A DNA stretch of 64,000 bases from an uncultured Mailhella sp. Its GTDB lineage: Bacteria; Desulfobacterota; Desulfovibrionia; Desulfovibrionales; Desulfovibrionaceae. The position numbers and the translations under genes are program-made. Positions 7,131-16,439 of this stretch are shown piece after piece. The stretch lies in the NCBI RefSeq assembly GCF_944324995.1, contig NZ_CALUYL010000016.1:1-64000 (forward strand). The letters run 5' to 3'. The notes below the pieces were generated by a model that worked only from the letters and a program-made list of their open reading frames with translations, was not told the origin of the DNA and ran no database searches. The first letter of the stretch is position 1, and each line of letters opens with the position of its first letter.

Positions 7131-10124
7131 TCAGCGGCAGCAGTTCCGGTAGGGGCAGCGATCGCAGCGGTCGGTGCGGCGCGGCGCGAAGCTCTCTGCC
7201 GTGGCCATGTGCCGCAGCACGAAGCCGAGCAGGGCGGGAATGCGTTCCGTGATGATGCTCTCGCGCGTCATCTCGTCTATATTTGCGCCGAGCAGGGGAA
7301 TTTCGTCGCCGCGGTCGGCAAGCTGCACGAGGGCGGCGTCGTAGAGCGGCGCAAAGCGCAGGGATTCCGCGTTCTGCGGGTCGTTGCCGCACATGTAGAG
7401 ATAGGCGGGCAGCTGAATGCTGGGCAGGGCGCGCGCAAGGTCGGGCAGCGGATCGGCCTTGCCGGGCCGCCATTCCATCATGGCGTCCCAGAGGCTCTCG
7501 TCGTTCCAGAAGGAGGAGTGCGGCTGCCGGCTCGTGCTGCCGCTCTTGTAGTCGAGAATGACGAGTCCCTGCTCGCGGCGGTCGAGGCGGTCGATTTTTC
7601 CTTCCAGCGTGAAGCGGTGCTTTCCTTCCTGAAACACGGCCGACACGTTGTGCTCAAGCTGGAGCAGTTCGAGCACTTCGGGCTGCGCGGCGGCAAAGGC
7701 GCGCAGTCTGGCCGGGCCCGCGGCTTCCAGCATGAAGCGGCTCTGCGCGGGCAGATTCACGGCAAGGCCGCTGGCGTCGAGCTCTTCCCGGAACAGCGCT
7801 TCGAGCTGTTCGGGCTGCAGGGAGCCCTGCCCCACGGGAAGCCCGACAAAGGGCTCGAAGGCGCGCTGAAGCACGGCGTGCAGCAGGTTGCCCACGCCGA
7901 GATAGTCGTCGCCTTCCACGACTTCGTCCGCCTCCTTCAGTGTGCACACGTACTTGCGGAAGAATCGCGCCGGGCAGGAAATGTAGGTGTCGAGCCCCGT
8001 GGGCGAGAGCTTGCGCTCCATGACGTCCCGCATGCGTTCATTGACGGCGTCCGTGCGGAGAATGGGCGCGTACTCTGGAACCGGCGGCTCCGCCATGGGA
8101 AAGGCCGAGGCGAACAGCGGCTCCGAGCCCGGACGCAGCAGTGCGCCCTTTTGCTGTTCCACCCGCCAGACGGCTTCTTCCACCAGCCGGGAGCGCAGTT
8201 TCTTGCCGTCCATGACGCCGGTCTGCACGCCTTCCTGCCAGTAGAGAAACACTTCCCGGGCCCCGGCGATGAGCCGGTGAAAGGTGTGCGCGGCGAGCAT
8301 GTCGCGGCGGCTGTTGTCCGGCAGGCCGAGCAGCGGACGGAGATTGTCGGGCAGCAGCGGATCGCGCGCGGGCGCGCCGGGCAGGGCGTCTTCGGTCATG
8401 TCGAGCAGGTACACGCGGTCGAAGTGCAGCAGACGGGTTTCCAGCGTGCCGAGAATCTGCAGCCCCGTGAGCGGATCGGCCTCAAAGGGCACGCGCTGCT
8501 CCGCAAGATTCTGATGCACGATGGAAAAGATGGATTCCAGGGACAGATATTCGCCGGACATGGCGTTGTCGGAAAGTTCGGGAATCACGCCCTGCATGAG
8601 GCGGGCAAGGCATTCCGCATCCAGCGGAAATCGCGGCCAGATGTGCGCGCCGTATTCCAGCAGAAGCTGACACAGTTCCCGGAGCCTTGCGGCCATGTCT
8701 TCCAGCGTTTCCAGATTACGCCACTTCGTGACGAGCGTGTCCACCACCTTTTCCAGAAGCTGGCCGGTCGCTTCGTTGAGCTCTTCCACCGGAGGCCTGC
8801 CGTCCAGATCGCCGAGAATGTCGTCCACGAGATCGGAGGTGCAGGCTCCGGCGTCCACCATGCGGCTGCCGGTGCGCAGTCTGGCTTCCAGACGGGAGAG
8901 AAAGGGGCGAAGCGGCACGGTCTCTCCCCCTTCTTCGGACGCGGGCACGCCGAGCATGCGCACGTACGGGTGACGGATGAGCGCCATGAAGCTTTTCCAG
9001 TGAACGAGGCCTGCGGCGTTCATGCCGCGGCGCGTTTCCATGAGGCGTTCCGCAAGCTGGGCCAGCAGCGAGCGTTCCAGCGGATAGCCGAGAGAAATGT
9101 TGATGCTCTTTTCCGGAATGTGGTGCAGCGTGGGCATGAGTAGGGAATCGTGGGTGATGACCACGGCGCGGCTCTCTTCCGGGTGCGGATGCGTTTCCAG
9201 TTCCTTTTTGAGTTCCAGAAGCTGCGAGTGCAGATCGTAGCCCGCGTGAAAGTGGATGATCGGTTCCCGGCTGCGGCTCTCGCCCAGCACTTCGCCCCGG
9301 GCCTTCCAGCGCGAAAGCCATTCCCTGTGTTCGGCGCAGCTCCAGTGCCCCGCGCCGGAGAGAATTTCCGGATCGGTGTGCAGGCACACGCGCGCCCCGT
9401 GTTCCCACAGGTAGCGGAAAAGCCTGTCTTCCGCGCGGGTGAGCCGCACGAATCCGGCCAGAACCACGCACTTTCCCTGAAGCTTGAGGGGCAGATCGGG
9501 CGAGGCCCCGGCAAGCTGGGCCGCGTGCTGGGCTTCGAGCCCCGCCGTGCTCAGGCCGCGGCTGCGAAGCGCGGAGCGGTAGCGTTCCTGAATGCGGCTG
9601 AGGCTTCCGAGCAGGGCCGCCGCGTAGGGAGCCACCATGTCGTCCACGTGGAGCAGGTCCGAGGCTTCCACCATGTGCCCGGCGCATTCGTCGAGAAGGT
9701 GCGCAAGGCGCACGCCCCACGGGTAGAAGCGGGCCATGCCGTCGTCGTCATCCAGACTTTTGGCGAGCTTCGCAAGCGGACTTCCTTCCTCTTCCTGACT
9801 GCTTAGTTCCAGCAGACATTCCTTGAGCACGGCCACCTGATCCAGCGTGCCCGCCATGCGCGGCACGGAACGGGTCCAGCTTTCAAGGCAGGTCTGCACG
9901 AGCTGCCCCGAATTGATGATGTGCGGCAGCAGCATGGGCCTGTCCGCCTCTCTGCGGTAGATGTCGAGCAGGTAGCGCCGCGGACGATTGAGAGGAAACA
10001 CGATGACCGCCTTGCCGGGACGGCCGCCCGTCATGTCGCGGACAAGGTCGTGGACGCGCAGCATGAAGTCGTCGTCCCAGGGCACGATCTGGAACGGGCT
10101 GAAAGTACGGGTGCGGCTACTCAT
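7131..10124 (-). CDS. addB: AddB-like PD-(D/E)XK nuclease subunit
   Basis: Nuclease/inactivated-helicase subunit of an AddAB-type DNA end-resection enzyme for RecA-dependent repair. At 997 residues it matches AddB. The C-terminal third has the RecB-like nuclease: CPARFFRKYVCTLKE, GNLLHAVLQRAFE and VILDYKSGS (catalytic D and K). A terminal CxxCPYRNCC cysteine group, with the earlier CPxxF cysteine, probably holds the AddB iron-sulfur cluster. The N-terminus (VIVFPLNRPRRYLLDIY) lacks a canonical Walker A, as in proteobacterial AddB. Its start overlaps the end of the helicase gene by 8 bases, so the two are one operon. Confidence 0.85.
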   Translation of the reverse strand: MSSRTRTFSPFQIVPWDDDFMLRVHDLVRDMTGGRPGKAVIVFPLNRPRRYLLDIYRREADRPMLLPHIINSGQLVQTCLESWTRSVPRMAGTLDQVAVLKECLLELSSQEEEGSPLAKLAKSLDDDDGMARFYPWGVRLAHLLDECAGHMVEASDLLHVDDMVAPYAAALLGSLSRIQERYRSALRSRGLSTAGLEAQHAAQLAGASPDLPLKLQGKCVVLAGFVRLTRAEDRLFRYLWEHGARVCLHTDPEILSGAGHWSCAEHREWLSRWKARGEVLGESRSREPIIHFHAGYDLHSQLLELKKELETHPHPEESRAVVITHDSLLMPTLHHIPEKSINISLGYPLERSLLAQLAERLMETRRGMNAAGLVHWKSFMALIRHPYVRMLGVPASEEGGETVPLRPFLSRLEARLRTGSRMVDAGACTSDLVDDILGDLDGRPPVEELNEATGQLLEKVVDTLVTKWRNLETLEDMAARLRELCQLLLEYGAHIWPRFPLDAECLARLMQGVIPELSDNAMSGEYLSLESIFSIVHQNLAEQRVPFEADPLTGLQILGTLETRLLHFDRVYLLDMTEDALPGAPARDPLLPDNLRPLLGLPDNSRRDMLAAHTFHRLIAGAREVFLYWQEGVQTGVMDGKKLRSRLVEEAVWRVEQQKGALLRPGSEPLFASAFPMAEPPVPEYAPILRTDAVNERMRDVMERKLSPTGLDTYISCPARFFRKYVCTLKEADEVVEGDDYLGVGNLLHAVLQRAFEPFVGLPVGQGSLQPEQLEALFREELDASGLAVNLPAQSRFMLEAAGPARLRAFAAAQPEVLELLQLEHNVSAVFQEGKHRFTLEGKIDRLDRREQGLVILDYKSGSTSRQPHSSFWNDESLWDAMMEWRPGKADPLPDLARALPSIQLPAYLYMCGNDPQNAESLRFAPLYDAALVQLADRGDEIPLLGANIDEMTRESIITERIPALLGFVLRHMATAESFAPRRTDRCDRCPYRNCCR

Positions 10125-13100
10125 GGTCGTCTCCGGGAAGAATCGGGAATATTTCGCGGCGGTCGAGATACACCAGCGCGCCGCGCACGTTTGCGCCGCT
10201 CGCCTCGTGAAGCAGGTTCAGATAGCGCATGAGCTGGGCCTTGTGCTCGGGCGCGGGCAGATGGCCCGCAGTGCCGGTCTTGTACTCCACGGCCACGAGC
10301 TCCCGGCCGTCGTCCACCAGCAGGTCCACGCGGAACTGACGCCCGTCTGCATCGAGCAGGGCGTGCTCCGGCGTGCCGAAGGCCAGCCAGTGCGGCGTTT
10401 CCGGCTGGAGCGCGTACCAGCAAAGAACGTCTTCCACCTGCTTCTGCACGTTTTCCCTGTCCGGCACGGGCAGCGGAAATGTGGAAATGCCGCGCGCGGC
10501 CGCCAGCGCGGCGTCGCGTCTTGCAGAGGCCTCGCCCACGCCGGATACCTGAAGGCTTTCCAGACAGTGATGAATGAGCGTGCCGCGCCTTTTGGGCGTG
10601 AAGGTCCAGTCTTCCAGCGGACTGCGGAACATGCGAAGGCGCGGAAGCCAGCCCATGGGCCGCCAGTCTTCGCCCGGCTGCCCGTCCGGAGCGGGCGGCG
10701 CATCCGCAGAGTCGGGCGGAGCGGCGGACGCTGCCTCGGGCGAGGCGGGATTGCCTGCCGTGAGAGCGGTTGCTGCGGATTCGGTTTCCGTGCGGGCGGC
10801 TGTGGATTCGTCTGCCGCGGTGATGTCCGCGGGGGCGGCGGACGCCGGGGCGCTGCCTGAGGCCTGCGTCTTGCCGCCGCGAGGGCTCTCGCCGACGGCC
10901 TGCGCTTCTTCGGCGCTGCGTTTTTCGCCGCAGGCCGGGACTTCGCCGGAAGGCGCGTCGCCCGCCGGAGCGGACGCGGAAGGCGGCAGATCGGGCGTCT
11001 CGCCCCACACGAGCGCGCCGTCCTTCTCTTCCATCGAGCTTCTCACCCGGGAGAGCAGCGCGTCGAGCATGAAGGGGATGGGCCCTTCGTCGGGATCGGA
11101 CAGAAAGCAGTGCAGCTCGGACACCGCGCGGGTCATGGCCACGTAGATGAGGTGCAGCGATTCGCGCGCCGTGTCCATGCGGTCCTGAAGCCACGGCCTG
11201 CCCATTTCCCGGCACAGCGGCGCAAGCAGGCCCGTGCCGCGGCTGTTCCAGAACACGGACTTGTCGTCCGTGGCGCGGCCGAGGGAAAAATTGAGCCAGG
11301 GCAGAATGACCACCTCGAATTCCAGCCCCTTGGCCTTGTGCATGGTCATGATGCGCACGGCGTCCATGCTTTCGGGCAGCGGGGCCTTTTCCTGACTGCC
11401 GCTCGAATCCCACAGATCGAGAAAGCCGGAAAGGTCGGACACGCCCTGTTCCTCGGCGCAGAACAGCACCTCCAGAAAGCGGCGCACAAAGCCTTCGGCC
11501 GAGCCGCAGCGCTCGAACACGTTCCAGCGCTCCAGCACTTCCATGACGGCGTCGTAGGGCGTGAGCAGGCCCGCGTTGTCGTGCAGGGGCGCAAATACGG
11601 TCTGCCAGGCTTCGGGAAAGTCGGCGGCGAACTGACGCGCCATGCTTTTCTGCCGGGAGCGTCGCGCGGCCCAGTCGAGCAGCGCGCCTTCGTCAAGCGG
11701 CGAGCCGTCCGGGGCGGTCATGGGCGGCAGCAGCTCTCCGGCGCACAGGGCCGACCAGAAGGCGATGTCGTCGTCGGGATCGTTCATGAAGCGCAGCAGG
11801 CTCACGAGTCCCGCAATGACCGGCTGTTCGGCGAGCAGCAGGCTTCCCTGCGTGACCACGGGAATGCGCCGGCTCATGAGCCACGAGGCGGCCTTGGCGG
11901 CCTGATCGTTGTTGCGCGCAAGAATGCAGATGTCTCCCCACGGCCGCGTGCGCCCCATCTTTTCCACCATGTCCGGCAGCATCACGGAAAGCTCTTCCTC
12001 TTCGCGGCCCTTGTCGAGCGCGCGCAGGCGCACGAATCCGCCGGGCGCGCAGTGTTCCGCGCTCTGGGCGGCGCGGTCGAAAGCTTCGCTGAGCAGCGCG
12101 GCCTCGCTTTGCAGCAGCGCTTCGTCGCCTTCGGCCAGCGGGGCGAGCAGTTCTTTGGCCACGTCCGGGTTGCCGAGCGGGGAGAACAGGGCGTTGTTCC
12201 ACGCCACGATGCGCTGACGGCTGCGCCAGTTGCAGGGCAGCGTTTCCAGCGTGGGATGATCCACAAGCGCAAGCAGAGGCGAGCCCGACCGCACGAGCTG
12301 ATCGAAGAGCGCCGCGTCGCCGCCGCGCCAGCCGTAGATGGCCTGTTTCACGTCCCCCACGATGGTGAGCGAGCCGTTCTTGGCGAGCGCTTCCTCGGCC
12401 AGCGGCTGGAGCGCCAGCCACTGATCGCGGCTCGTGTCCTGAAATTCGTCGATGAGCATGTGGGTGATGCGCGCGCCGAGGCGGCAGAAGAGTTCGTTCA
12501 CGCCTTCGCTGTCGTCCGCGGCGCGTATGGCGAGCCTCGGCACCTGCGAGGCGGCAATGACGCCGTTTTTGCGCTCGTAGTGCTCCAGCCTGGCATAGAC
12601 GGCCTGCGCAAGCTCGGCAAAGGGCATGAGCCGCCGCGCGCCGAGAAGCACGCGCACTTCCCTGAGGTCGCTTTGCAGGCTTTCGTAGAGCGCGTGCAGC
12701 GAAAGGCTGGCTGCGCCCTTCGACGCCTTGAGCAGGCACTCGTCGAAGCTTTCCTTCTGAAACATGGCCGAGGAGAGAGGCAGTTTGGTGGCGCGTCCGC
12801 CGCATTCGATGCAGGCGTTCAGCGCGTTGAGAAAATGCTTGCTCGCCTTGATCTCCTCCTGTTCGATGCGGGCGCGCATGTCTCTGGCGTCGTTTTCAAT
12901 GCCGTGCAGCACGGCCTGAAAATGATCCTCCGCCTCTTCCGGCGAGGCGAGATCGCGGATGTTCCAGCCGTCGCCTGCGAGCATGAGCGAGACCATGGCC
13001 GTGACGCGTTCACGGATGCGCTCTCCGGCCAGAAAGCCGCGGGTCTTTTCCGAGCGGAGCATCTGACGGCAGGCGCGGCGGAACAGATCGCCGAGTTCGG

Positions 13101-13638
13101 GGTCTTCGCGGGCCTGCTCGGCCATGTCGTCGAAAATGGGGCCGGTGATGTCGCTGTCGGCAAAGCGGGGCTCGAAGTCCGGGGAAAGATCGAAGTCCAG
13201 CGCAGAGAGGCGCACCATGAGGTGCAGCAGGCTGTCGATGGTGCGGATGTTCAGGGAGCCGTAGCTGCGGATGAGCATGTTGACGGCGTCGCGGGCTTTT
13301 GCCGGTTTCCAGAACTTTTCCGAAGCCGCGGCGGAGGGAGAAGCGAGCGCCATGCCCTTCAGCCGCGAGAGCAGCCGCTCGCGCATTTCGGTGGCGGCCT
13401 TGTTGGTGAAGGTGATGGCGAGAATTTCCTGCCAGCCGTAGGCGTCGCCGTCCGGCACGGCGCAGCCTGAGGGCGGACGGCTCCAGGACGCGCCCGAAGA
13501 GCCCGCGAGCAGGGAAAGAAAGCTGCTGGTCAGGGTGTAGGTCTTGCCGGAACCTGCGGAAGCCTTGATCTGTCTGAATTCGCTCATGTCGGACGGGGTT
13601 TGGGGGAAGGGCATTCTTCCTTTGTCATCATCGGCCAT
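10117..13638 (-). CDS. addA: AddA-like UvrD/Rep helicase-nuclease
   Basis: ATP-dependent helicase/nuclease subunit of the AddAB complex, 1173 residues. Walker A ASAGSGKTYTL is near residue 26, then LAITFTNKAATEMRERL, MLIDEFQDTSRDQW (Walker B), VGDVKQAIYGWRGGDA and MTMHKAKGLEFEVVILP, all standard superfamily 1A motifs. The C-terminus carries a RecB-type nuclease (RVDLLVDDGRELVAVEYKTG). Between helicase and nuclease, roughly nt 10660-11010, lies a ~110-residue Ala/Pro/Ser/Glu-rich linker that looks disordered and is unusual for the family. An alternative start is the ATG at 13587. Translationally coupled to addB downstream. Confidence 0.88.
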   Translation of the reverse strand: MADDDKGRMPFPQTPSDMSEFRQIKASAGSGKTYTLTSSFLSLLAGSSGASWSRPPSGCAVPDGDAYGWQEILAITFTNKAATEMRERLLSRLKGMALASPSAAASEKFWKPAKARDAVNMLIRSYGSLNIRTIDSLLHLMVRLSALDFDLSPDFEPRFADSDITGPIFDDMAEQAREDPELGDLFRRACRQMLRSEKTRGFLAGERIRERVTAMVSLMLAGDGWNIRDLASPEEAEDHFQAVLHGIENDARDMRARIEQEEIKASKHFLNALNACIECGGRATKLPLSSAMFQKESFDECLLKASKGAASLSLHALYESLQSDLREVRVLLGARRLMPFAELAQAVYARLEHYERKNGVIAASQVPRLAIRAADDSEGVNELFCRLGARITHMLIDEFQDTSRDQWLALQPLAEEALAKNGSLTIVGDVKQAIYGWRGGDAALFDQLVRSGSPLLALVDHPTLETLPCNWRSRQRIVAWNNALFSPLGNPDVAKELLAPLAEGDEALLQSEAALLSEAFDRAAQSAEHCAPGGFVRLRALDKGREEEELSVMLPDMVEKMGRTRPWGDICILARNNDQAAKAASWLMSRRIPVVTQGSLLLAEQPVIAGLVSLLRFMNDPDDDIAFWSALCAGELLPPMTAPDGSPLDEGALLDWAARRSRQKSMARQFAADFPEAWQTVFAPLHDNAGLLTPYDAVMEVLERWNVFERCGSAEGFVRRFLEVLFCAEEQGVSDLSGFLDLWDSSGSQEKAPLPESMDAVRIMTMHKAKGLEFEVVILPWLNFSLGRATDDKSVFWNSRGTGLLAPLCREMGRPWLQDRMDTARESLHLIYVAMTRAVSELHCFLSDPDEGPIPFMLDALLSRVRSSMEEKDGALVWGETPDLPPSASAPAGDAPSGEVPACGEKRSAEEAQAVGESPRGGKTQASGSAPASAAPADITAADESTAARTETESAATALTAGNPASPEAASAAPPDSADAPPAPDGQPGEDWRPMGWLPRLRMFRSPLEDWTFTPKRRGTLIHHCLESLQVSGVGEASARRDAALAAARGISTFPLPVPDRENVQKQVEDVLCWYALQPETPHWLAFGTPEHALLDADGRQFRVDLLVDDGRELVAVEYKTGTAGHLPAPEHKAQLMRYLNLLHEASGANVRGALVYLDRREIFPILPGDDHE

Positions 13639-13821
13639 TCCGCATAACTTCGCAAGACGGAAATTGTTTCCTTGCGGGGCGGCGTTTTTGAAGCATAAAA
13701 AAAGACCTCCGCACGAATGGTGCGGAGGTCTTGCCGGGCGGCTCCTGCCTGCCCTGAAAAGACGATGCCTTGCCGGTTTCGGCGAGAAAAACGCCTGCGC
13801 TTTCTGCGGGCGCTTTGCGCG
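13639..13821. other. Spacer holding the pfkA terminator
   Basis: This 183-base gap between pfkA and addA (both minus strand) holds a clear terminator at 13696-13732. No promoter for addA stands out. Confidence 0.5.
13696..13732 (-). terminator. Rho-independent terminator of pfkA
   Basis: A 12-bp stem (aagacctccgca 13702-13713 with tgcggaggtctt 13721-13732) is followed on the minus strand by seven Ts. It ends the phosphofructokinase transcript before addA. Confidence 0.88.
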
Positions 13822-15108
13822 CTACGCGAGGCGCTGGCCCGTGGTGGCGATGACGGAGCGCCAGTAGTTGGACTTGATGTCGATCTGGCGGCGGCGTCGC
13901 GTGACGAGCTGGAGCGGCAGATGCACGAAGCGGTCGAGCAGGCGGGCGACGACCATGTTGGTCTTGCCGGCCATGGCCGCGTGTACGGCGTTGCGCCCGA
14001 GCAGGCCGCAGTAAACGCGGTCGTTGGTGTTGGCGGGCACGGAGCGCACGATGTAGCTCGGGTCGATGTACTTGACCGTGACGTTCATGTCCTTGTTGGC
14101 GAAATAGTTCTTGATGGCCTTTTGCAGGAAGAGGCCGATGTCGCCCAGCACGCGGTTGCCGGAAGCGTCGGTTTTGCCGCTTGCGGTGAGCAGGTCCTGA
14201 CCTGCGCCTTCGGCCGCCACGATGACGGCGTGGGAGCGGTTTCTGAGGCGTTCCTCAAGGGCGGGCAGCAGGCCGCCTTCGCCTTCGAGCTTGAAGGGCA
14301 CCTCGGGCACGAGCACGAAGTTGACGATGTTGAGCGAGAGCGTGGCCTGCGCGGCGATGAAGCCGGATTCGCGGCCCATGAGCTTGACGAGACCCACGCC
14401 GTAGGGCGCGCCGATGGCCTCGGTGTGGGCGCAGCGCAGGGAGGAGGTGGCCACGTCCACGGCGGTGTCGAAGCCGAAGGACTTGGGCACGAAGTTGATG
14501 TCGTTGTCGATGGTCTTGGGAATGCCGATGACGGACGTGTGGAGCTGACGGCGGAAGATTTCTTCCTGAATGGCCGAGGCGGCCTTCATGGTGCCGTCGC
14601 CGCCGATGATGTAGAGCATGTTGACGTTCATGCGCTCAAGGGCGTCCACGATTTCCTCGGGGCTCTGCGGGCCGCGGGAGGAACCCAGAATGGTGCCGCC
14701 GAAGGTGTGGATTTCCGACACGTTGCGGGGGGTGAGCTCCATGATGTCGTGGTGATACTTGGGAATGAAGCCTTCGAGGCCGTAGCGGATGCCGAGAATG
14801 GAGCGCACGCCGTAGCCGTAGTAGGATTCGAGCACCACGGCGCGGATGACGTCGTTGAGTCCGGGGCAGAGCCCGCCGCAGGTGACGATGGCGGCCTTGG
14901 TCTTGCCGGGATCGTAATAGACGTGTTCGCGGGGACCGGCCTGTTCGATATAGATGGGCGTATCTTCCAGGCCCTTGACGTCTTCGCCGCCGTGTTCGGC
15001 GTCGAGGTAGAAGGGCACGGGAGTGTCGTCGATGTAGGGGCCTATGGCGGGGTTGTCGATTTTTGCCTTTCCCACCGTCATGATATGCGTATCTATTTCA
15101 TGAGTCAT
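13822..15108 (-). CDS. pfkA: 6-phosphofructokinase (group with GGDGT / PKTIDND)
   Basis: Phosphorylates fructose 6-phosphate to fructose 1,6-bisphosphate in glycolysis. Family motifs: CGGLCPGLNDVIR (~77-89), GGDGT (~168-172), PKTIDNDI (~197-204), KLMGRESGFIAAQATL and AEGAGQDL. The Gly of GGDGT points to ATP as donor (pyrophosphate enzymes usually have GGDDT), while PKTIDND has the lysine typical of plant, trypanosomal and PPi-type enzymes. At 428 residues it is longer than E. coli PfkA (~320), with a ~70-residue N-terminal extension as in the long ATP-PFK group. ATP dependence is therefore inferred, not proven. Confidence 0.9.
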   Translation of the reverse strand: MTHEIDTHIMTVGKAKIDNPAIGPYIDDTPVPFYLDAEHGGEDVKGLEDTPIYIEQAGPREHVYYDPGKTKAAIVTCGGLCPGLNDVIRAVVLESYYGYGVRSILGIRYGLEGFIPKYHHDIMELTPRNVSEIHTFGGTILGSSRGPQSPEEIVDALERMNVNMLYIIGGDGTMKAASAIQEEIFRRQLHTSVIGIPKTIDNDINFVPKSFGFDTAVDVATSSLRCAHTEAIGAPYGVGLVKLMGRESGFIAAQATLSLNIVNFVLVPEVPFKLEGEGGLLPALEERLRNRSHAVIVAAEGAGQDLLTASGKTDASGNRVLGDIGLFLQKAIKNYFANKDMNVTVKYIDPSYIVRSVPANTNDRVYCGLLGRNAVHAAMAGKTNMVVARLLDRFVHLPLQLVTRRRRQIDIKSNYWRSVIATTGQRLA

Positions 15109-15191
15109 CTGCGCCTCCGGAATCCTAGAGCGGAAAGGTTACTTTTTTTGATTTCGCTTGTCACGCAAAACTTTGGGGGACAGGCTCTGAG

Positions 15192-15230
15192 AAAAAAACG
15201 GAGCCTCCGGTCGCGGATGCGGCCGGAGGC
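15192..15230 (-). terminator. Rho-independent terminator of hpf
   Basis: An 8-bp GC stem (gcctccgg 15203-15210 with ccggaggc 15223-15230) is followed on the minus strand, after a few bases, by seven Ts (15192-15198). It separates hpf from pfkA. Confidence 0.75.
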
Positions 15231-15258
15231 TGGATTTCTTGGAAGTTCTGGTCGGGCG

Positions 15259-15594
15259 CTACGCGTTGTCGCCGTTGCCGAGAGAGTCGACCATGGTGTC
15301 GCGGTTGATCTGACTGCGGCGTTCGCTGGCCTTGCGCAGCTGCTGTCCGATGCGGTCGTTGCACAGGTCGATGGCGGCGTACATGTCGTCGTTCTTCTCG
15401 CTGGCGGCGAAGTTCAGGTTCTGACCGGTAAGCAGCAGGTCGGCCTTGGGACGATTGTTTTCCATGGAAAGCGTGACGAGCAGCTTTGCTTCCTCATCGC
15501 CAACCATGCGCTCTATCTTCTGAAAACGCTTGAGGGCGTAGCTCTTCAGGGGATCGGAAGGGGTAAGATTGCGGAAAACGACTTCGATCTGCAT
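15259..15594 (-). CDS. hpf: Ribosome hibernation promoting factor, short form
   Basis: Binds the 30S subunit of idle ribosomes in stationary phase and promotes dimer or inactive ribosome formation. The 111-residue protein has the family start MQIEVVFRNLTPSDPLKSYALKRFQKIER and NRPKADLLLTGQNLNFAASEKNDDMYAAIDLCNDRI. It lacks the long C-terminal dimerisation domain of the ~180-residue HPF. The ATG at 15594 follows ggaaggaatt; a TTG two codons upstream is less likely. Unlike many proteobacteria it is not next to rpoN here. Confidence 0.9.
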   Translation of the reverse strand: MQIEVVFRNLTPSDPLKSYALKRFQKIERMVGDEEAKLLVTLSMENNRPKADLLLTGQNLNFAASEKNDDMYAAIDLCNDRIGQQLRKASERRSQINRDTMVDSLGNGDNA

Positions 15595-15758
15595 AAGCAA
15601 TTCCTTCCCCGGCCGGGCCGGGAGCGGGGCAAACCCGCGTTCATGGGATGCAAAGACCTCGAACCGTACGGTCTTCTGCTCTTAGAAACAAGCTAGCATA
15701 GAACGAAACGAAGGTCCAGTAGTCGGCAGTTATGAAAGTCGGAACTTTGTTTTGGAGC

Positions 15759-16361
15759 TCAGCTCTTTTTTTTCGCAAGGAACTTGCTTTCCTCGCCGCG
15801 CATGAGACGGCCGATATTGGCTCGGTGCGCCCACACTATCATGATCAGAAGCACGACGGCCAGAGGTTCGAGCCGGAAGTATCCGAACAGGGCGTAGAAC
15901 ACCACGAGAGAGGCGGCCATGACCATGGAGCCCAGAGAAACGTAGCGGGTGACGGCAATGACGGCCACGCAGCAGAGCACGGCGCACAGCAGGGGCCAGA
16001 AGGCCAGGGGAATGAGCGCGCCGATGGTGGTGGCCACGCCCTTGCCGCCCTTGAAGCCCAGGAAGGGCGACTTGATGTGCCCGGTGACGGCGGCAAGCGC
16101 CACGAGACTCTGCATGCAGGGATCCGGCAGCACGTTCACGGCGAGCAGCACGGGCAGCAGGCCCTTCATGATGTCGCAAAAGAGCGTCATGATGCCCCAG
16201 GGAAGACCGCACAGGCGGGCCACGTTGGTGGAGCCGATGTTTCCGCTTCCGGCCTTGCGGGGATCAATGCCCTTGAAGGTTTTTGCGATGACCAGTCCGA
16301 AGGGGATGGAGCCGAGGAAAAAGGCCAGGGCGACGCAGAGAATGAGGGCAAGATAGGTCAT
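15759..16361 (-). CDS. plsY: Glycerol-3-phosphate acyltransferase PlsY
   Basis: Inner-membrane enzyme that transfers an acyl group from acyl-phosphate to glycerol 3-phosphate, the first step of phospholipid synthesis. It has 200 residues and about five transmembrane segments. The three PlsY signatures are present: GSIPFGLVIAK near the start, AGSGNIGSTNVAR and GHIKSPFLGFKGGKGVATT. The neighbouring genes on the same strand (an envelope glycosyltransferase upstream) are separated by a terminator, so it probably has its own promoter. Confidence 0.95.
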   Translation of the reverse strand: MTYLALILCVALAFFLGSIPFGLVIAKTFKGIDPRKAGSGNIGSTNVARLCGLPWGIMTLFCDIMKGLLPVLLAVNVLPDPCMQSLVALAAVTGHIKSPFLGFKGGKGVATTIGALIPLAFWPLLCAVLCCVAVIAVTRYVSLGSMVMAASLVVFYALFGYFRLEPLAVVLLIMIVWAHRANIGRLMRGEESKFLAKKKS

Positions 16362-16400
16362 GAGATCGTGTCCGGGTTGAGGTTCAGGAGCGGAGGGCGG

Positions 16401-16433
16401 AAAAAAGCCCGGCGCGACAGCTTCGCGCCGGGC
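16401..16433 (-). terminator. Rho-independent terminator of the ArnT-like gene
   Basis: An 11-bp stem (gcccggcgcga 16407-16417 with tcgcgccgggc 16423-16433) is followed on the minus strand by six Ts (16401-16406). It ends the glycosyltransferase transcript before plsY. Confidence 0.88.
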
Positions 16434-16439
16434 GTGAGA

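Noticed and set aside
11110..13470. 786-codon open frame opposite addA (plus strand)
   Set aside because: Exactly antisense to a well-supported helicase; no domain, no ribosome site.
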